A stretch of 64,000 bases of DNA from DASUKM01 sp036278735 (GCA_036278735.1 DASUKM010000022.1:1-64000); one strand, 5' to 3'. Positions 31,858 to 42,128 are shown, counted from the stretch's first letter. The notes: generated by a model from the letters alone, not told the origin. A program made the numbers and translations.

Positions 31858-33732
31858 CTAGTGCGAGGACAGCCCGTGCTCGCGCATCTTGCGCCAGAGG
31901 GTCGTGCGGCTGATCCCGAGGAAGGCGGCGGTGCGGGTGTGGTTCCAGCGATACCGCTCGAGAGCGTCGCACAGGTGAGCTTTCTCGTCCCTGGGGATCG
32001 TCGATGAAGGACGACGCTCCGTGACCGCCGCGGGCAGATCCGCCTGCACGATGAACTCTCCGGTCGCGAGATTCAAGGCGCGCTCGACGACATGCTCGAG
32101 CTCGCGAACGTTCCCGGGCCACGTGTGCTGCGCCAGGGTCGCCAGAGCGTCGGGGCAGAAGCCCCGCACGCGTGGATTGAGGTCCGGACCGAGCCGTCGA
32201 AGAAAGTGGCCGGCGAGGCCCGGAATGTCGGAAGGACGATCTCTGAGCGGCGGCAGCACGATCGTCACGACGTTCACGCGGTAGAACAGATCCAGCCGGA
32301 ACCGTCCGGCGATCACCTCGGCGCCCAGATCGCGGTGGGTCGCCGACACGATCCGCACGTGGACCCGGCGCCCTTGGGTGGAGCCCACGCGGCGGACCTC
32401 CCCCTCCTCCAGGAACCGGAGAAGCCTGACCTGCATGGCGAGCGGCATGTCACCGATTTCGTCCAGAAACAGCACGCCGCCGTCCGCCTCCTCGAGCAGC
32501 CCTCGCTTCTCTTTCACCGCCCCGGTGAACGCGCCCTGCTGATGCCCGAACAGCTCCGTTTCGAGCATCGTCTCGGGAATCGCGCCGCAGTTGATCGGCA
32601 GGAACCGGCTCGCACGGCGCCGGCTCTCGCGATGGAGCACGCGAGCGGCCAGCTCTTTGCCCGTCCCGCTCTCGCCGACGATCAGGACGGTGCTGTCGCT
32701 TGCCGCTACGCGTTTGATCGCGGATACGACCTCCTGCATGACGGTGCTGTCGCCGATCAGCTCGATGGGGCGGCGGGCGGCGGCCGGCGAGCGGGACGGT
32801 ACGGCTTTCGCATCGCTCGGCTCGAGGGGCGGCGGGACGTAACGGGCGTCCGCGCGCCGCGCCGCGTGAGGCGCGCCACCGTCGCCGTGGTTGTATCGGG
32901 CGGTCTCGCGCGCGATGCACTGAACGCCCACGACGGCGCCGCTCTCGTCCCGGAGCGGCACGGTGATCTGGGAAAACGCCCGGGATTGACGGCCGCTCGC
33001 GAGACTGACGCGAAACCCCAAGGTATGGCCGACCGCATGCGCGATCGCCGCGCGGCGGCTGGCGTCGAGCTCTTGGCGATCCAGAGGATGGATTGCTTCG
33101 AGGAACTCGTGGACGTCGCGCCCGAACAGGCGCTCGAACGCAGGGTTCGCGTACACCAGCTCCCCTGAGGCATCGGTCAGATAAATCAGATCCTCGGCGT
33201 TCTCCACGATGTCGCGGAAGCGGCGTTCGGACGCCTGCAGTTGCCACAATCGCCGCGCGTTCGCGACCGCCGACGCGATGTGGGTGCTGATGCGGGAGAG
33301 GAGGCCGATCTCGTCGTCGCTGAACGTGCGGTCGAGACGCGTGTGGACGTTCAGCGTGCCGTACGTCTTGGAGCTGGATCGAATGGGCATCGACGCGAAG
33401 CCCCGAAACCCTTCGGTTCGCGCCGCCATGCGGGTGAGGCGGGGATCATCCTTCAGGCTCCGAAGGACAATAGGCACCCCTTCCTGCGCGACGCGTCCGG
33501 ACAGGCCCTCACCGAGCAGCAGATGGTCGAAGTCCCGTTCGACCTCCGCCGAGAGCCCGCGCGAGGCGGCGACCGTCATGTCTCCCCGCTTCTCGTCCAC
33601 CAGGTACACACTGCCCGCCTCGGTGTGGACGTGTTCCAGGACACTCTCCAGGGCATAACTGAGCATTTCAGGAAGGCTCTGGAAGCCACCGATCGCAAGC
33701 GCCACCGATTCTGCGGAGGATGCATGTGCCAT
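31858..33732 (-). CDS. GAF-PAS sigma-54-dependent transcriptional activator
   Basis: A 624-residue enhancer-binding protein. An N-terminal GAF domain spans ~15-165 (AGSVYLVDEKRGDMTVAASR, TYGTLNVHTRLDRTF). A PAS domain spans ~180-290 (RFRDIVENAEDLIYLTDASG, VYANPAFERLFGR). The AAA+ domain spans ~320-550, with Walker A GESGTGKELAARV, the sigma-54 loop GAFTGA and FLDEIGDMP. The C-terminal Fis-type HTH ends RTLWRKMREHGLSSH. There is no receiver domain, so it probably responds to a small ligand through GAF or PAS. It is transcribed towards hyuA, and both catabolic operons carry matching -24/-12 sequences, so it is the likely activator of both. The start at MAHASSAES is chosen over a longer, unconserved extension. 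Confidence 0.93.
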   Translation of the reverse strand: MAHASSAESVALAIGGFQSLPEMLSYALESVLEHVHTEAGSVYLVDEKRGDMTVAASRGLSAEVERDFDHLLLGEGLSGRVAQEGVPIVLRSLKDDPRLTRMAARTEGFRGFASMPIRSSSKTYGTLNVHTRLDRTFSDDEIGLLSRISTHIASAVANARRLWQLQASERRFRDIVENAEDLIYLTDASGELVYANPAFERLFGRDVHEFLEAIHPLDRQELDASRRAAIAHAVGHTLGFRVSLASGRQSRAFSQITVPLRDESGAVVGVQCIARETARYNHGDGGAPHAARRADARYVPPPLEPSDAKAVPSRSPAAARRPIELIGDSTVMQEVVSAIKRVAASDSTVLIVGESGTGKELAARVLHRESRRRASRFLPINCGAIPETMLETELFGHQQGAFTGAVKEKRGLLEEADGGVLFLDEIGDMPLAMQVRLLRFLEEGEVRRVGSTQGRRVHVRIVSATHRDLGAEVIAGRFRLDLFYRVNVVTIVLPPLRDRPSDIPGLAGHFLRRLGPDLNPRVRGFCPDALATLAQHTWPGNVRELEHVVERALNLATGEFIVQADLPAAVTERRPSSTIPRDEKAHLCDALERYRWNHTRTAAFLGISRTTLWRKMREHGLSSH

Positions 33733-34108
33733 GGTTTGTTCCGCCCGTCGCGTTGGCGACCGTCCCGATGGAACCGCCCCCTCGGGTCCCAAGACCACCG
33801 TGTCTGCACGCGTGGTCCCGGCTGCAGCCAGGATCGCACTTGGCGGACGCGATCCCAGACGACGGGTGGGGGACGCCCGCAGGAGGTGTGACGGCGACTA
33901 TAACGATCCGGCATAGGCCCGTCAATTCGGACGGCATCTCGGGACGGCGTGTCGCCTGGCCCGGACGAGAGGGAGGACGAGAGGGGCGCGAGGACAACCG
34001 CGTAGAGCACGACGCCGAAGCCATCGAGCATCCACGCGATCCATCCGCGGCGGCATCCGCTTCGCGCCGGCCAGAGCGCGAAGCGGACACCGCCGACCGG
34101 GGGGACGC
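33733..34108. other. Intergenic stretch with an MFS fragment
   Basis: This segment separates the sigma-54 activator from the TonB receptor. It contains no intact gene. The right part carries a short MFS-like coding remnant on the minus strand, listed separately; the left part should hold the activator's promoter, but I could not fix boxes. Confidence 0.4.
33981..34088 (-). pseudogene. Relic of an MFS transporter N-terminus
   Basis: The minus-strand frame reads RRGWIAWMLDGFGVVLYAVV then LAPL. This matches the first transmembrane helix of MFS transporters (compare GWMLDSMDVMLYSMVLAYL of the nearby symporter). The reading then degenerates into Ser/Pro-rich sequence with no second helix. It is probably the stump of a deleted transporter gene. 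Confidence 0.45.
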
Positions 34109-36967
34109 TCAGAAGTCGAATCTGATAGCCACTTCGCCCTGCCGGGACGGTGCGTTGATGTACGGGAGGATCTGGTTCGTCTGGCCGAACGTCTTCGACA
34201 GCGGATTCGACACGGGCGTGGCGAAGTTCGCGTGGTTCATGAGATTGAACAACTGGCCAATCAGCTGGATGCGATGCCCCTGGAACGTGAGGGCCTTCGA
34301 CAGCCGAAGATCGAGGTTCTGATAACCGGGACAGGCGACCGAATCGATTGCCCCCAGGCCGAACGTCGCGCGGTAGTCGTTGACGGCGCCCAGATTCAGA
34401 TCCCGGCAGCCGCTCCGGAACGCCACGTCGAGCGGAACGTCACCCGTATATCCGTCATGATTGATATCCGTGGTCGTACCCGGGTTGAACGGGAGACTTG
34501 ACCGCAGGTCGAGGATGGCCGACGCCTCCATCTGCCACGGGAGCTGGATCATCGCGCTGGCGCGCAGCACCTGACGCCGATCGGCGAGCGAATAACCATT
34601 CTCCTGCGAGAATCCGTATACGCCGGACAGATCGTTGTCGTAAGGCTGGTCCTTCGCCACGGCGAGCGTGTACGAGACGAGCGCCGACCACCGATGACTC
34701 ATGCGCTTGTCGAACTTGACCAGCAGTGCCCGATACGTGGAGTTGCCGGTCGACTGCAACTGCGATACGCGCCCGAACTGGGGATAGGGGCGCCCGCGCG
34801 TGGTCTGGTCGGGCAGGTTGATGTCGACCGTCTCGGTGTCGCCGAAGCGGTTGACATACGTGAAGTCGGCGTTCACGCCGATGTCGGGCGTCAACTGGTG
34901 CGCGACGCCAGTGCTGAACGAGTGCGAGTAGGGGCTGCGCAGATTGTTGGCCAGCACGCTGATGTTGGGCGGGGCGGTCGAGAGGAACTGGTCGCGTGAC
35001 TGCCCTCGCAGCGGATCCGGATAGGAGGGTTTGTTGATGACGATGGCCTGGGACTGCGGCCACGTGATCTCGTTGCCGAGCTGCAGCGTCCGCATGTTGT
35101 CGTAGTAGATGCCCCACCCGGCGTGCACGTTGGTGCGGCCGTTGCCCGCCGGGTCCCACGCGAAGCCGACGCGCGGGCCGAAGTTGCGGCCGTTGCCGCG
35201 CACGCTTGTGTCGATGAACGGGATCGGCAGCGGATACGTCACCGCGTCGGCGCCGATCAGGTCGGCGGTCAGCGACTGATCCTGCTTCAGGTCCTCGCCG
35301 TACGCGCCGAGCTGCCGGTCGTATCGAATCCCGAGGTTCAGCGTCACGCGGTCGGTCGGCTCCCAATCGTCCTGCACGTAGAGCCCGTAGTACTTGGTCG
35401 GGACGTTGGCGTAGGTCGGCAGTGACTGCGTGTACTGTGTCGGCCAGGTCTTCGGGTTCCCGGCGTCGTACGGCTGATCCAGCGGGAACGTCCAGTTGCC
35501 GAGCGGACTGCCGAGCCCATCCTCCTCGAACGGCACGTAGCTGAAATCCGCGCCCCATTTCAACTGGTGCCGGCCCGCGAAGTCCGGAAGCTGGTACGTG
35601 AAGTCGTCCTTCACCTGATACCGGTGCTCGGGGCCCATCTGACTGGCGCCGCAACCGCCGACCGTCAACGACGGATACCGGAAGACGGGCGTGCACAACC
35701 CGACGCGATCCTCGCCGAAGTAGCCGGCGTCCCACGCGCCATGGCTGCCGGGTGGCGCGACTTCGTACTTGCTGTACGCGTACTGGAAGCGGAACTCGTT
35801 CAGCGTCCGCGGGCTGATCACCCACGTGTGGCCGACGACGGTCGAACTGCGCGGGACGGCAAAGTCGAAGCTGGAGCTGGGAATCGTGCTGCCGCCGACG
35901 GTCAGTTCGGGCCGGTACTCGTACTCCTGACCGAAGCGGACGAACAGCGACTGCCCCTGCGAGAGCTGCACGTCGCCGCGCCCGAGATACGTCCAGCGGT
36001 ACTGTTTGCTGCGGTACGTTCCGGTGTACTGGGGCCACGCCGGGGTGTTGACGCTGTTGTAGACGTTCTCGTCGGTCCGCTCGTAGCTCAGGAAGTAGTG
36101 AACCTTGTTCTTCACCACGGGGCCGCTGATCGAGCCGCCCTCCTGCGATCGCGAGTATGGCGGCGTGGACGTCTGGAAAAACTGGCGCGAGGTCATCGCC
36201 GCGTTACGATAGAAATAGAAGCCTGAGAAGTGGAGGTCGTTCGTGCCGGTCTTCGTCACGACATTGACGACGCCGCCGGTGGCGAGACCATATTCGGCCT
36301 TGTAGGACGACGTGGAGACTTTGAACTCCTGGATGGCGTCCATCGGGAAATTCTGGCGCGTCTCCCCCTGCTCCACCCACGTGTTGTTCACGCCGTCCAC
36401 GACATTGCCGGTCGAGAAGAAGTTGGTGACGCCGGCGCCGATGCTGACGTTGCCGCGATAATACTGCCCGCGGATCTGGTCCTGCGACGATCCCGGCGTC
36501 AGCATCGCCATGTCGATCCAGCGCCGGGCGGCGATCGGCAGCGCCTGGATCTGTTGGGTCGTCAACGCCGTCCCGACGTCGGATCGCGTGGTGTCCACGA
36601 CCGGCGCCCCGCCCGTCACCGTCACGCTCTCGGAGACGGTCGCCGTCTTGAGCGAGAAGTCGAAGGTCGCGGTCTGGTCGATCGCCAGCACGACGTTCGG
36701 AAGCGTCTGCGTGGTGAATCCCGGGATCTCGACCGTCACGGTATAGGCGTCCGGCCTCAGCGCGACGAGCCGGTACGCGCCGTTGGCGTCGGTCACCTCC
36801 GTCCGCGACACGCCGGTCGTATTGCTCTTCGCGGTGACGGTCACCCCGGGCATGACGCCGCCGGTCTGGTCCTTGATCGTACCGACGATCTGGGCATTCT
36901 GAGCGAACGCAGATGATGCCAGCATGAGCAGCACCCCCACGAAGACCACTACGGCCGCCCTGCGCAT
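34109..36967 (-). CDS. TonB-dependent receptor, Oar-like, with carboxypeptidase-regulatory domain
   Basis: A 952-residue outer-membrane protein. The signal peptide is MRRAAVVVFVGVLLMLASSAFA. Residues ~25-110 form a CarboxypepD_reg/CnaB-like domain (IVGTIKDQTGGVMPGVTVTA, LRPDAYTVTVEIPGF). The plug follows (VVDGVNNTWVEQGETRQNFP), then a long beta-barrel rich in aromatic strand ends, finishing in QGEVAIRFDF with the C-terminal Phe needed for barrel assembly. It resembles the acidobacterial Oar/SusC-like receptors for peptides or glycans. The start has GGAGG seven bases upstream. The M14 peptidase is 37 bases upstream on the same strand, so the pair may digest and import peptides. Confidence 0.94.
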   Translation of the reverse strand: MRRAAVVVFVGVLLMLASSAFAQNAQIVGTIKDQTGGVMPGVTVTAKSNTTGVSRTEVTDANGAYRLVALRPDAYTVTVEIPGFTTQTLPNVVLAIDQTATFDFSLKTATVSESVTVTGGAPVVDTTRSDVGTALTTQQIQALPIAARRWIDMAMLTPGSSQDQIRGQYYRGNVSIGAGVTNFFSTGNVVDGVNNTWVEQGETRQNFPMDAIQEFKVSTSSYKAEYGLATGGVVNVVTKTGTNDLHFSGFYFYRNAAMTSRQFFQTSTPPYSRSQEGGSISGPVVKNKVHYFLSYERTDENVYNSVNTPAWPQYTGTYRSKQYRWTYLGRGDVQLSQGQSLFVRFGQEYEYRPELTVGGSTIPSSSFDFAVPRSSTVVGHTWVISPRTLNEFRFQYAYSKYEVAPPGSHGAWDAGYFGEDRVGLCTPVFRYPSLTVGGCGASQMGPEHRYQVKDDFTYQLPDFAGRHQLKWGADFSYVPFEEDGLGSPLGNWTFPLDQPYDAGNPKTWPTQYTQSLPTYANVPTKYYGLYVQDDWEPTDRVTLNLGIRYDRQLGAYGEDLKQDQSLTADLIGADAVTYPLPIPFIDTSVRGNGRNFGPRVGFAWDPAGNGRTNVHAGWGIYYDNMRTLQLGNEITWPQSQAIVINKPSYPDPLRGQSRDQFLSTAPPNISVLANNLRSPYSHSFSTGVAHQLTPDIGVNADFTYVNRFGDTETVDINLPDQTTRGRPYPQFGRVSQLQSTGNSTYRALLVKFDKRMSHRWSALVSYTLAVAKDQPYDNDLSGVYGFSQENGYSLADRRQVLRASAMIQLPWQMEASAILDLRSSLPFNPGTTTDINHDGYTGDVPLDVAFRSGCRDLNLGAVNDYRATFGLGAIDSVACPGYQNLDLRLSKALTFQGHRIQLIGQLFNLMNHANFATPVSNPLSKTFGQTNQILPYINAPSRQGEVAIRFDF

Positions 36968-37004
36968 ACTGTCCTCCTTGCAAATAAACGCCACCGCCGA
37001 CGTC

Positions 37005-40000
37005 TCATTGATGCGCTCCCGCCCCCAGCCCCGCTGGCAGGACCGGCCGCGCGCGCGACACCTGCCACGACACCCCGCCCGGTACCACGCGCTCGGTTCT
37101 CGTGATGCGGAGTCTTCCGTCGGCGAGGTACTGGAGGTGGGCGCGATCGAACGCCAGACCGGCGCCCGCCACGAGCGCCATGTAGTCGCCGTGCGCGGTC
37201 TCATCGGGCGCTTCCGTTCCGCTCGTGTCCCATGTGATGTCCGGCGAGGTCAGCGACCCGGCCCCACCCCCGCGGCGGCCACTGCCGTCATTGCCCTTGA
37301 GCGCCGAGTAGATGCGAATGCCGTCGGTGAGCGGCTGCGTCATGTAGTCGGGCGCGAACTTGCCGTACCGCGCGTAGCGGGCGTTCATCCGGTTCTCGAG
37401 CGCCAGCATGCCCGGCGCGTTCCGCACGCCCTCGACGACGCGGGCGCGGATCGCATAGGCGACCGCGTGGCTGTAGGGATGCTGGCCGTCGCGGAGGTAG
37501 TTCATCGTGCTGTACCACCCGCGCGGAATCCAGTAGGCCCGGCCGCCGCCGGTCGGCACCCGTGTCTGAACCCAGGCCTCGTACTCCGAGAACGGCTGGA
37601 TCCACTCGTGCGACGGGTAGCCGTGCGGGTTGAGATACGTGTCCGGCAGCCACGCGTCGATCAGCTGCTTCCGCGTGCGCGACTCCGGATAGATTGGATC
37701 GAGCGCGGTCGCGCTGTCCGCCACGTCCGCCGCGAGCGACCCGTGATAACCCAGGTGCAGTACGTTGTCGGGCGTGATCGCCGCCATATCCACTGACATC
37801 TGCGCGCCGTCCGGGTTGGTGATCGGGTGCAGCACCACGTTCACCTGCCGCAGCAGGTCGTGCATGGCGGGCTGGGTGAGAATCTGCTCGACCAGTTTGT
37901 CCACGTGACTGGTGCTCGACACCTCGTTGGCGTGCTGCCGCGCCGAGTACAGAATCACCGCCTTGAGCGTCGTCTCCTTCGCCATCGATCGCAGGACGGA
38001 CGGCGACGGCTCCGTCACGTCGGCTGCCCAGATGTTCTCGCCCAGATAGCTCCGGCCCATCCAGTAGGCGGTGACGCCCGGGTAGGTGGCGAAGCGCGCC
38101 AGAATGCCGGCGCTCTCCGCGGGCGGGATCGCCTTCTCCCACTGGACGATCGGCGTATGCGTCACGGTGCCGTTGTAGTCGGCAATCATCGGGCGTGGCG
38201 TCGCCGGCGCGCCAATCGCCAGGCTCGCGTATACGCGCTCCGACGGGGTGTCGACGTGCGCGTCAGGGGCCAACGGCAACTCCAGCGCGATCGACATCTT
38301 GTTCAGGTGCGGATAGGCGAGGTCGTCGCGGTAGAGTCCGGCGGCGTGCATCTGGCCGAGCCAGTGCAGCTCGCCCTCCGCCTTCTCGACCGAGAAGATC
38401 GAGCGCTCGACCTGCTCCCGATCGTCCACTTTGAGCCAGCCCGCATAATCCTCCTTCAAGAAGTCGGCGGGCAGCAGCCAGGTGAGATTCTCGACCGCGT
38501 CCGATCCGGCCTTGACCCTCGCATCAATCAGGCGCGGCATCATCTTGCCGCCGACGACCGCCAGGTCGCGCTCCTGCTCGTGCGGATGACCCTGCGCGTC
38601 GGTCCAGGCGAGCCGGACCAGCGGGTTCGGCGCCGGCTTCGCGTAGAACTCGATCCGCACGTGGCCGTCCTTGCCCTCGTCGGCGGCCGGCTGGTGCACC
38701 ACCGGGATGATGCGGCCGACGTAAGTGAGCGGCTCGCCGACCTCGAGCCGCCCCCACATCTCCATGAAATTTTCGGTGGAGTAGAACGCGTCCTCCTGGA
38801 AGTCCTCGAGGGGGGAGATGCGCTCTTTGTCGAGACCCAGCCAGTACTCCGGCTCGCTCGCGTGGACGTCGATTTTCAGCGTGTCGAACGGCGGCACGAA
38901 TTCGCGCTTCAGCTTGCCGTGCGCCTGCTTCATGACGAGGCGGTACACCCTCGGCAGGGTCACCGACTGATAGTGATCCCACACCTCCTCGAGGTCGGTG
39001 GCGATCCGCTTGTCGAGCACGACCCGCGAGCCGGCCTGGATGTGCACCCAACCGGTATCCACCTGCACCTGCTCGTACTCGGGGAACATCCCGTTATAGG
39101 GGCGCATGATGGTGGTCGCCGTAAAGTCGCGGCTGAGCAGCGTCTGTCCGGCCGCGTCGAGGGCGCGCACGCGATACGTCGGGTCGCCCTTCTTCGGCGT
39201 GAACTCGGCGAGGGTGACCTTCTCGATCGGCAGCTGGAGCTTGTTGGCCAGCAGCTCGTCGGCCGGGTACAGCTCCTGGACCCAGCGCGCAGGCGATAAC
39301 ATCCCGCGCATGCCGCTTGCGTCGATGTCTTTGGCGAACTCGATCTTCACGCTCGCGACTGGTTTTCCCGCCAGCGCCGGCGCGATGTCCTCCATCAACC
39401 AACTCAATCCCTGCTTCCAGGCGCTGAGCACCTGCACGTGAAGCCGGCCGCGATCGGCGCCTGCCTTCACCAGCAGGTCTTCGATTTGCGTCTGCAGCTT
39501 CGCCCGCTGCTCCGGGCTTTCGCTGACCCGCGCCAGCACGGTCACCGGCTCGCCTTTCGCGACTTTCGATGCGGCCCCCTGCACGGCGTCGATCAGCCGC
39601 GTGCCTTCCCACGGAATGACGATGTCCTCGGCGAAGGTGGGTGCGGCCTGATGGAACGGGTAATCCGGTCCGTGGAAGTGCAGGTCCGGCGACTGGTCGC
39701 AGCACCGGGTGCCTGCATGGAGGCTCGCGGTCGTCACCAGCGCGTTCGACACGCCGAGCCCCTGCTGCACCTCTTTCCGCACGAATTCGGTCAGCCCCGG
39801 GTCGGCGAGATCCACGTACACCTGCGCCGAGACGCGGCTCGCCGGACCGGCCTGCTTGATCGATTTCATCCAGTCGTCGAGGGTGAACAGCGCCGCCGAC
39901 GCCTGTCCGGCCGTCGACCGCAGCGAGAAGAACCGATGGAGGTCGTACCGGATCTCCTCCAGCGAGAGATACGGTTTCCCTGGCTCCCACAGGTTGGGAA

Positions 40001-41303
40001 AGCGTCCGGCGAGGAGATCGAGCGCCGCCGCGGCGCCCGTCTGGTCGCCGCGTGCGAGCACGGCGCCGCGGCGGCCGAAGGTGTCGTCCACGACGCGCAG
40101 TTCGCCTTCGCCCGGGGAGAGCCGCGGCTGGGCCGGCTGGGCGGCCTTGTCCTCGGACTGCAGCTTCTGCTCGACGGCACGCGCGAGGGCGGAGTCGCCC
40201 GCGACGACCGCCTGCGTTCGCACCTGGCGCGGATCAGCGTCGTCCGCGAACGCGATCGGAAGCGTGATGCCGGTCGTCTCGAGCCCCATGCGGGCCGCGA
40301 GGTTCGCCATCGCCACCCCTTCGGCACCGGCGCTCACATAGAGGTGGGCGTTCGAGGCCGAGGGAATCGGCATCCGCGGCGAGCCGGTGAACAGGCCGTG
40401 CTCGGTGTACAGCGTCGCGAGATCCAGCTCGTTGTGTGCGCCGGCGGCACCGCCGCCGGGGGCGCCGCCAGCCGAGTCCGCGGCGGCGGCACCGCCGCCG
40501 CCAGCCGCGCCCGCGGCGGCGGCTGGGACCGGCTTGGCAACCGGGGCCGGATTGCGGACCGTCACCGGCGACGCGCCGCCCACGACCGTCAACTCGCGCA
40601 CCGCGGCGAGATGCGTCGGCGTGAACACCGCGGCGAGCACCGACTCGGTGACGGGAAAAGACGCCCGCACGACGGCCCGGTGAATGCCGGCCTCGCCGTG
40701 GCGATACACGACGCCAGCGAGTTCGGCGCCGCTGCCGTGCCCAGCGGCGTCCACGGCGGCGGCGATACCGGCGAGCGTCTCGCCCGGTACCTCCCACTGG
40801 TACGGTGCCCGCGACGCGTAGCCTTCCGCCGCGGCCGTCAGGCCGGCGGCATCGCCGCCCACCATGGCCAGGTTGCCGCGCACCAGGAACACGCCGCCCT
40901 CTCCAGCCGCGAGCGACCCGGCCAGCGACGTCAGCTCGGCCCCGACGCCGTCCGGTACTCCCTGACCGATCCAGATCACCGGACCGCTCGAGGGCGCGTG
41001 GGACGCGGTCACCACGAGCGGCAGCGTGAGGCCGGTCGAACCGTAGGCCGTGCGCGCCGCCACGTTGGCGGCCGCGGCGTTCTCAGCGGCCGTCGAACGG
41101 TCGCCCACGACGATCTTGCCGGCGACGGCGTCCACGACCTGGTCGCCGTTGGTGTCCGCCAGCATCCAGCCGGCGGTGAACGGATCGCTGAGATGACTGG
41201 CCGCAGTCGGCGACTGAGACGCGCTCACCCCTTTCGAGTACGCTGTCGCCCAGACAATCGGCACGGACAGGACCACCACGCCCAGGAGCCACGTACGTCG
41301 CAT
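37005..41303 (-). CDS. Very large secreted M14-family zinc peptidase
   Basis: A 1432-residue exported protein with signal peptide MRRTWLLGVVVLSVPIVWATA. The zinc carboxypeptidase domain lies in the C-terminal third: metal motif HANE in YSARQHANEVSSTSH (around residue 1123), VVLHPITNPDGAQ, and the third ligand His in NPHGYPSHEW (around residue 1230). The first ~1000 residues are not part of the usual M14 fold. They include an Ala/Gly-rich linker near residue 260-290 and beta-rich segments of unknown function. M14 enzymes remove C-terminal residues or trim peptidoglycan/peptides. GGAGG precedes the ATG by five bases. It is upstream of the TonB receptor in the same transcription unit. Confidence 0.88.
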   Translation of the reverse strand: MRRTWLLGVVVLSVPIVWATAYSKGVSASQSPTAASHLSDPFTAGWMLADTNGDQVVDAVAGKIVVGDRSTAAENAAAANVAARTAYGSTGLTLPLVVTASHAPSSGPVIWIGQGVPDGVGAELTSLAGSLAAGEGGVFLVRGNLAMVGGDAAGLTAAAEGYASRAPYQWEVPGETLAGIAAAVDAAGHGSGAELAGVVYRHGEAGIHRAVVRASFPVTESVLAAVFTPTHLAAVRELTVVGGASPVTVRNPAPVAKPVPAAAAGAAGGGGAAAADSAGGAPGGGAAGAHNELDLATLYTEHGLFTGSPRMPIPSASNAHLYVSAGAEGVAMANLAARMGLETTGITLPIAFADDADPRQVRTQAVVAGDSALARAVEQKLQSEDKAAQPAQPRLSPGEGELRVVDDTFGRRGAVLARGDQTGAAAALDLLAGRFPNLWEPGKPYLSLEEIRYDLHRFFSLRSTAGQASAALFTLDDWMKSIKQAGPASRVSAQVYVDLADPGLTEFVRKEVQQGLGVSNALVTTASLHAGTRCCDQSPDLHFHGPDYPFHQAAPTFAEDIVIPWEGTRLIDAVQGAASKVAKGEPVTVLARVSESPEQRAKLQTQIEDLLVKAGADRGRLHVQVLSAWKQGLSWLMEDIAPALAGKPVASVKIEFAKDIDASGMRGMLSPARWVQELYPADELLANKLQLPIEKVTLAEFTPKKGDPTYRVRALDAAGQTLLSRDFTATTIMRPYNGMFPEYEQVQVDTGWVHIQAGSRVVLDKRIATDLEEVWDHYQSVTLPRVYRLVMKQAHGKLKREFVPPFDTLKIDVHASEPEYWLGLDKERISPLEDFQEDAFYSTENFMEMWGRLEVGEPLTYVGRIIPVVHQPAADEGKDGHVRIEFYAKPAPNPLVRLAWTDAQGHPHEQERDLAVVGGKMMPRLIDARVKAGSDAVENLTWLLPADFLKEDYAGWLKVDDREQVERSIFSVEKAEGELHWLGQMHAAGLYRDDLAYPHLNKMSIALELPLAPDAHVDTPSERVYASLAIGAPATPRPMIADYNGTVTHTPIVQWEKAIPPAESAGILARFATYPGVTAYWMGRSYLGENIWAADVTEPSPSVLRSMAKETTLKAVILYSARQHANEVSSTSHVDKLVEQILTQPAMHDLLRQVNVVLHPITNPDGAQMSVDMAAITPDNVLHLGYHGSLAADVADSATALDPIYPESRTRKQLIDAWLPDTYLNPHGYPSHEWIQPFSEYEAWVQTRVPTGGGRAYWIPRGWYSTMNYLRDGQHPYSHAVAYAIRARVVEGVRNAPGMLALENRMNARYARYGKFAPDYMTQPLTDGIRIYSALKGNDGSGRRGGGAGSLTSPDITWDTSGTEAPDETAHGDYMALVAGAGLAFDRAHLQYLADGRLRITRTERVVPGGVSWQVSRARPVLPAGLGAGAHQ

Positions 41304-42128
41304 CGCGTCCTCCGACGGTTCGGACCCCTGCATCGAAGTCCGGACGAAGCTTCGAGTGAATCGATGGAGGCGCAGAGCAAGCCGTATGCCGCGACGTGGA
41401 CGCGGCACCGCAGATTGCGCCGAACGCCGGAAGGCGAGCGCGGTGGCGGCCGGCACACTGTTTCAGTCCGCGGCCGATGGAACACACTGTTGCAACCAAC
41501 TGCTTCAGGCCGTCCGATGATCCTGAAGGGCGTCACACCCTCAGAGCGCAGCGACGGAATGGAGTCCCGATCCTTCCTTCCGCCGCAAACGGTTCGTGTG
41601 AAGATGCGGTTCGACCTCCGCTCGGCGATCGATCGGCCGGTTCGCACAACAAGTCACGCAATGTCCATCGGCCGCGTCGTGGACGATCTCCGGCGCTCGG
41701 AGATCGCGGAACGCCTCTCCGCCGCGGCGCGATGTCTGCCTGACCAAATCGATCGGGGCGCGCTGTCGATCCTCGTGCAACGAACCGCCGAACGGGCGTC
41801 GCTCCCGGGCGAGGTCAAGTCGTACGAGCGCAGTGACGCCGGCGTCGGGATCGTCGCCGCGAGCTGACGGCCCGCGACCGGGCGATTCGGACCGCAGTGT
41901 CGCTCGTCGATGGTCGGTTGACGCTGCGCCGCAGAAAAAATAGCCTCGGATCGCGCAGCGAGACTTCCAGCCGAAAGCGCCGGGGCCGCCGAACCATCCC
42001 GTAGCGACAGCCCGCTTCGAGCGCGGAGTGCGGGTCGCGATCGGCGACGCCCGGCCGGCCTCTTCGCGACATCCGGGGGAACGCGAATTGCGTGTGCGCC
42101 GGCACGAACTCGCCAGCTGAGGACATCG
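41304..42128. other. 825-base divergent intergenic region
   Basis: This lies between the M14 gene (leftward) and the second VPS10-like gene (rightward) and should contain both promoters. The only coding candidate is the short plus-strand frame at 41661-41867. I see no RNA gene, repeat or convincing operator here. Confidence 0.45.
41661..41867 (+). CDS. Possible small protein, unassigned, 68 aa
   Basis: The frame MSIGRVVDDLRRSEIAERLS continues AARCLPDQIDRGALSILVQR and ends GVGIVAAS. Third codon positions are about 80% G/C by hand count, in the range of real genes here, and the predicted structure is helical. There is no recognisable family and no strong ribosome site. A start at 41604 (MRFDLRSAIDRP) is also open, with poorer codon use. 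It may be a genuine small cytoplasmic protein or chance in GC-rich DNA. Confidence 0.3.
   Translation: MSIGRVVDDLRRSEIAERLSAAARCLPDQIDRGALSILVQRTAERASLPGEVKSYERSDAGVGIVAAS

Noticed and set aside
39438..41660. 809-residue plus-strand frame through the M14 gene
   Set aside because: Antisense to a well-supported gene; only its last 68 codons, outside M14, were kept as a weak candidate.
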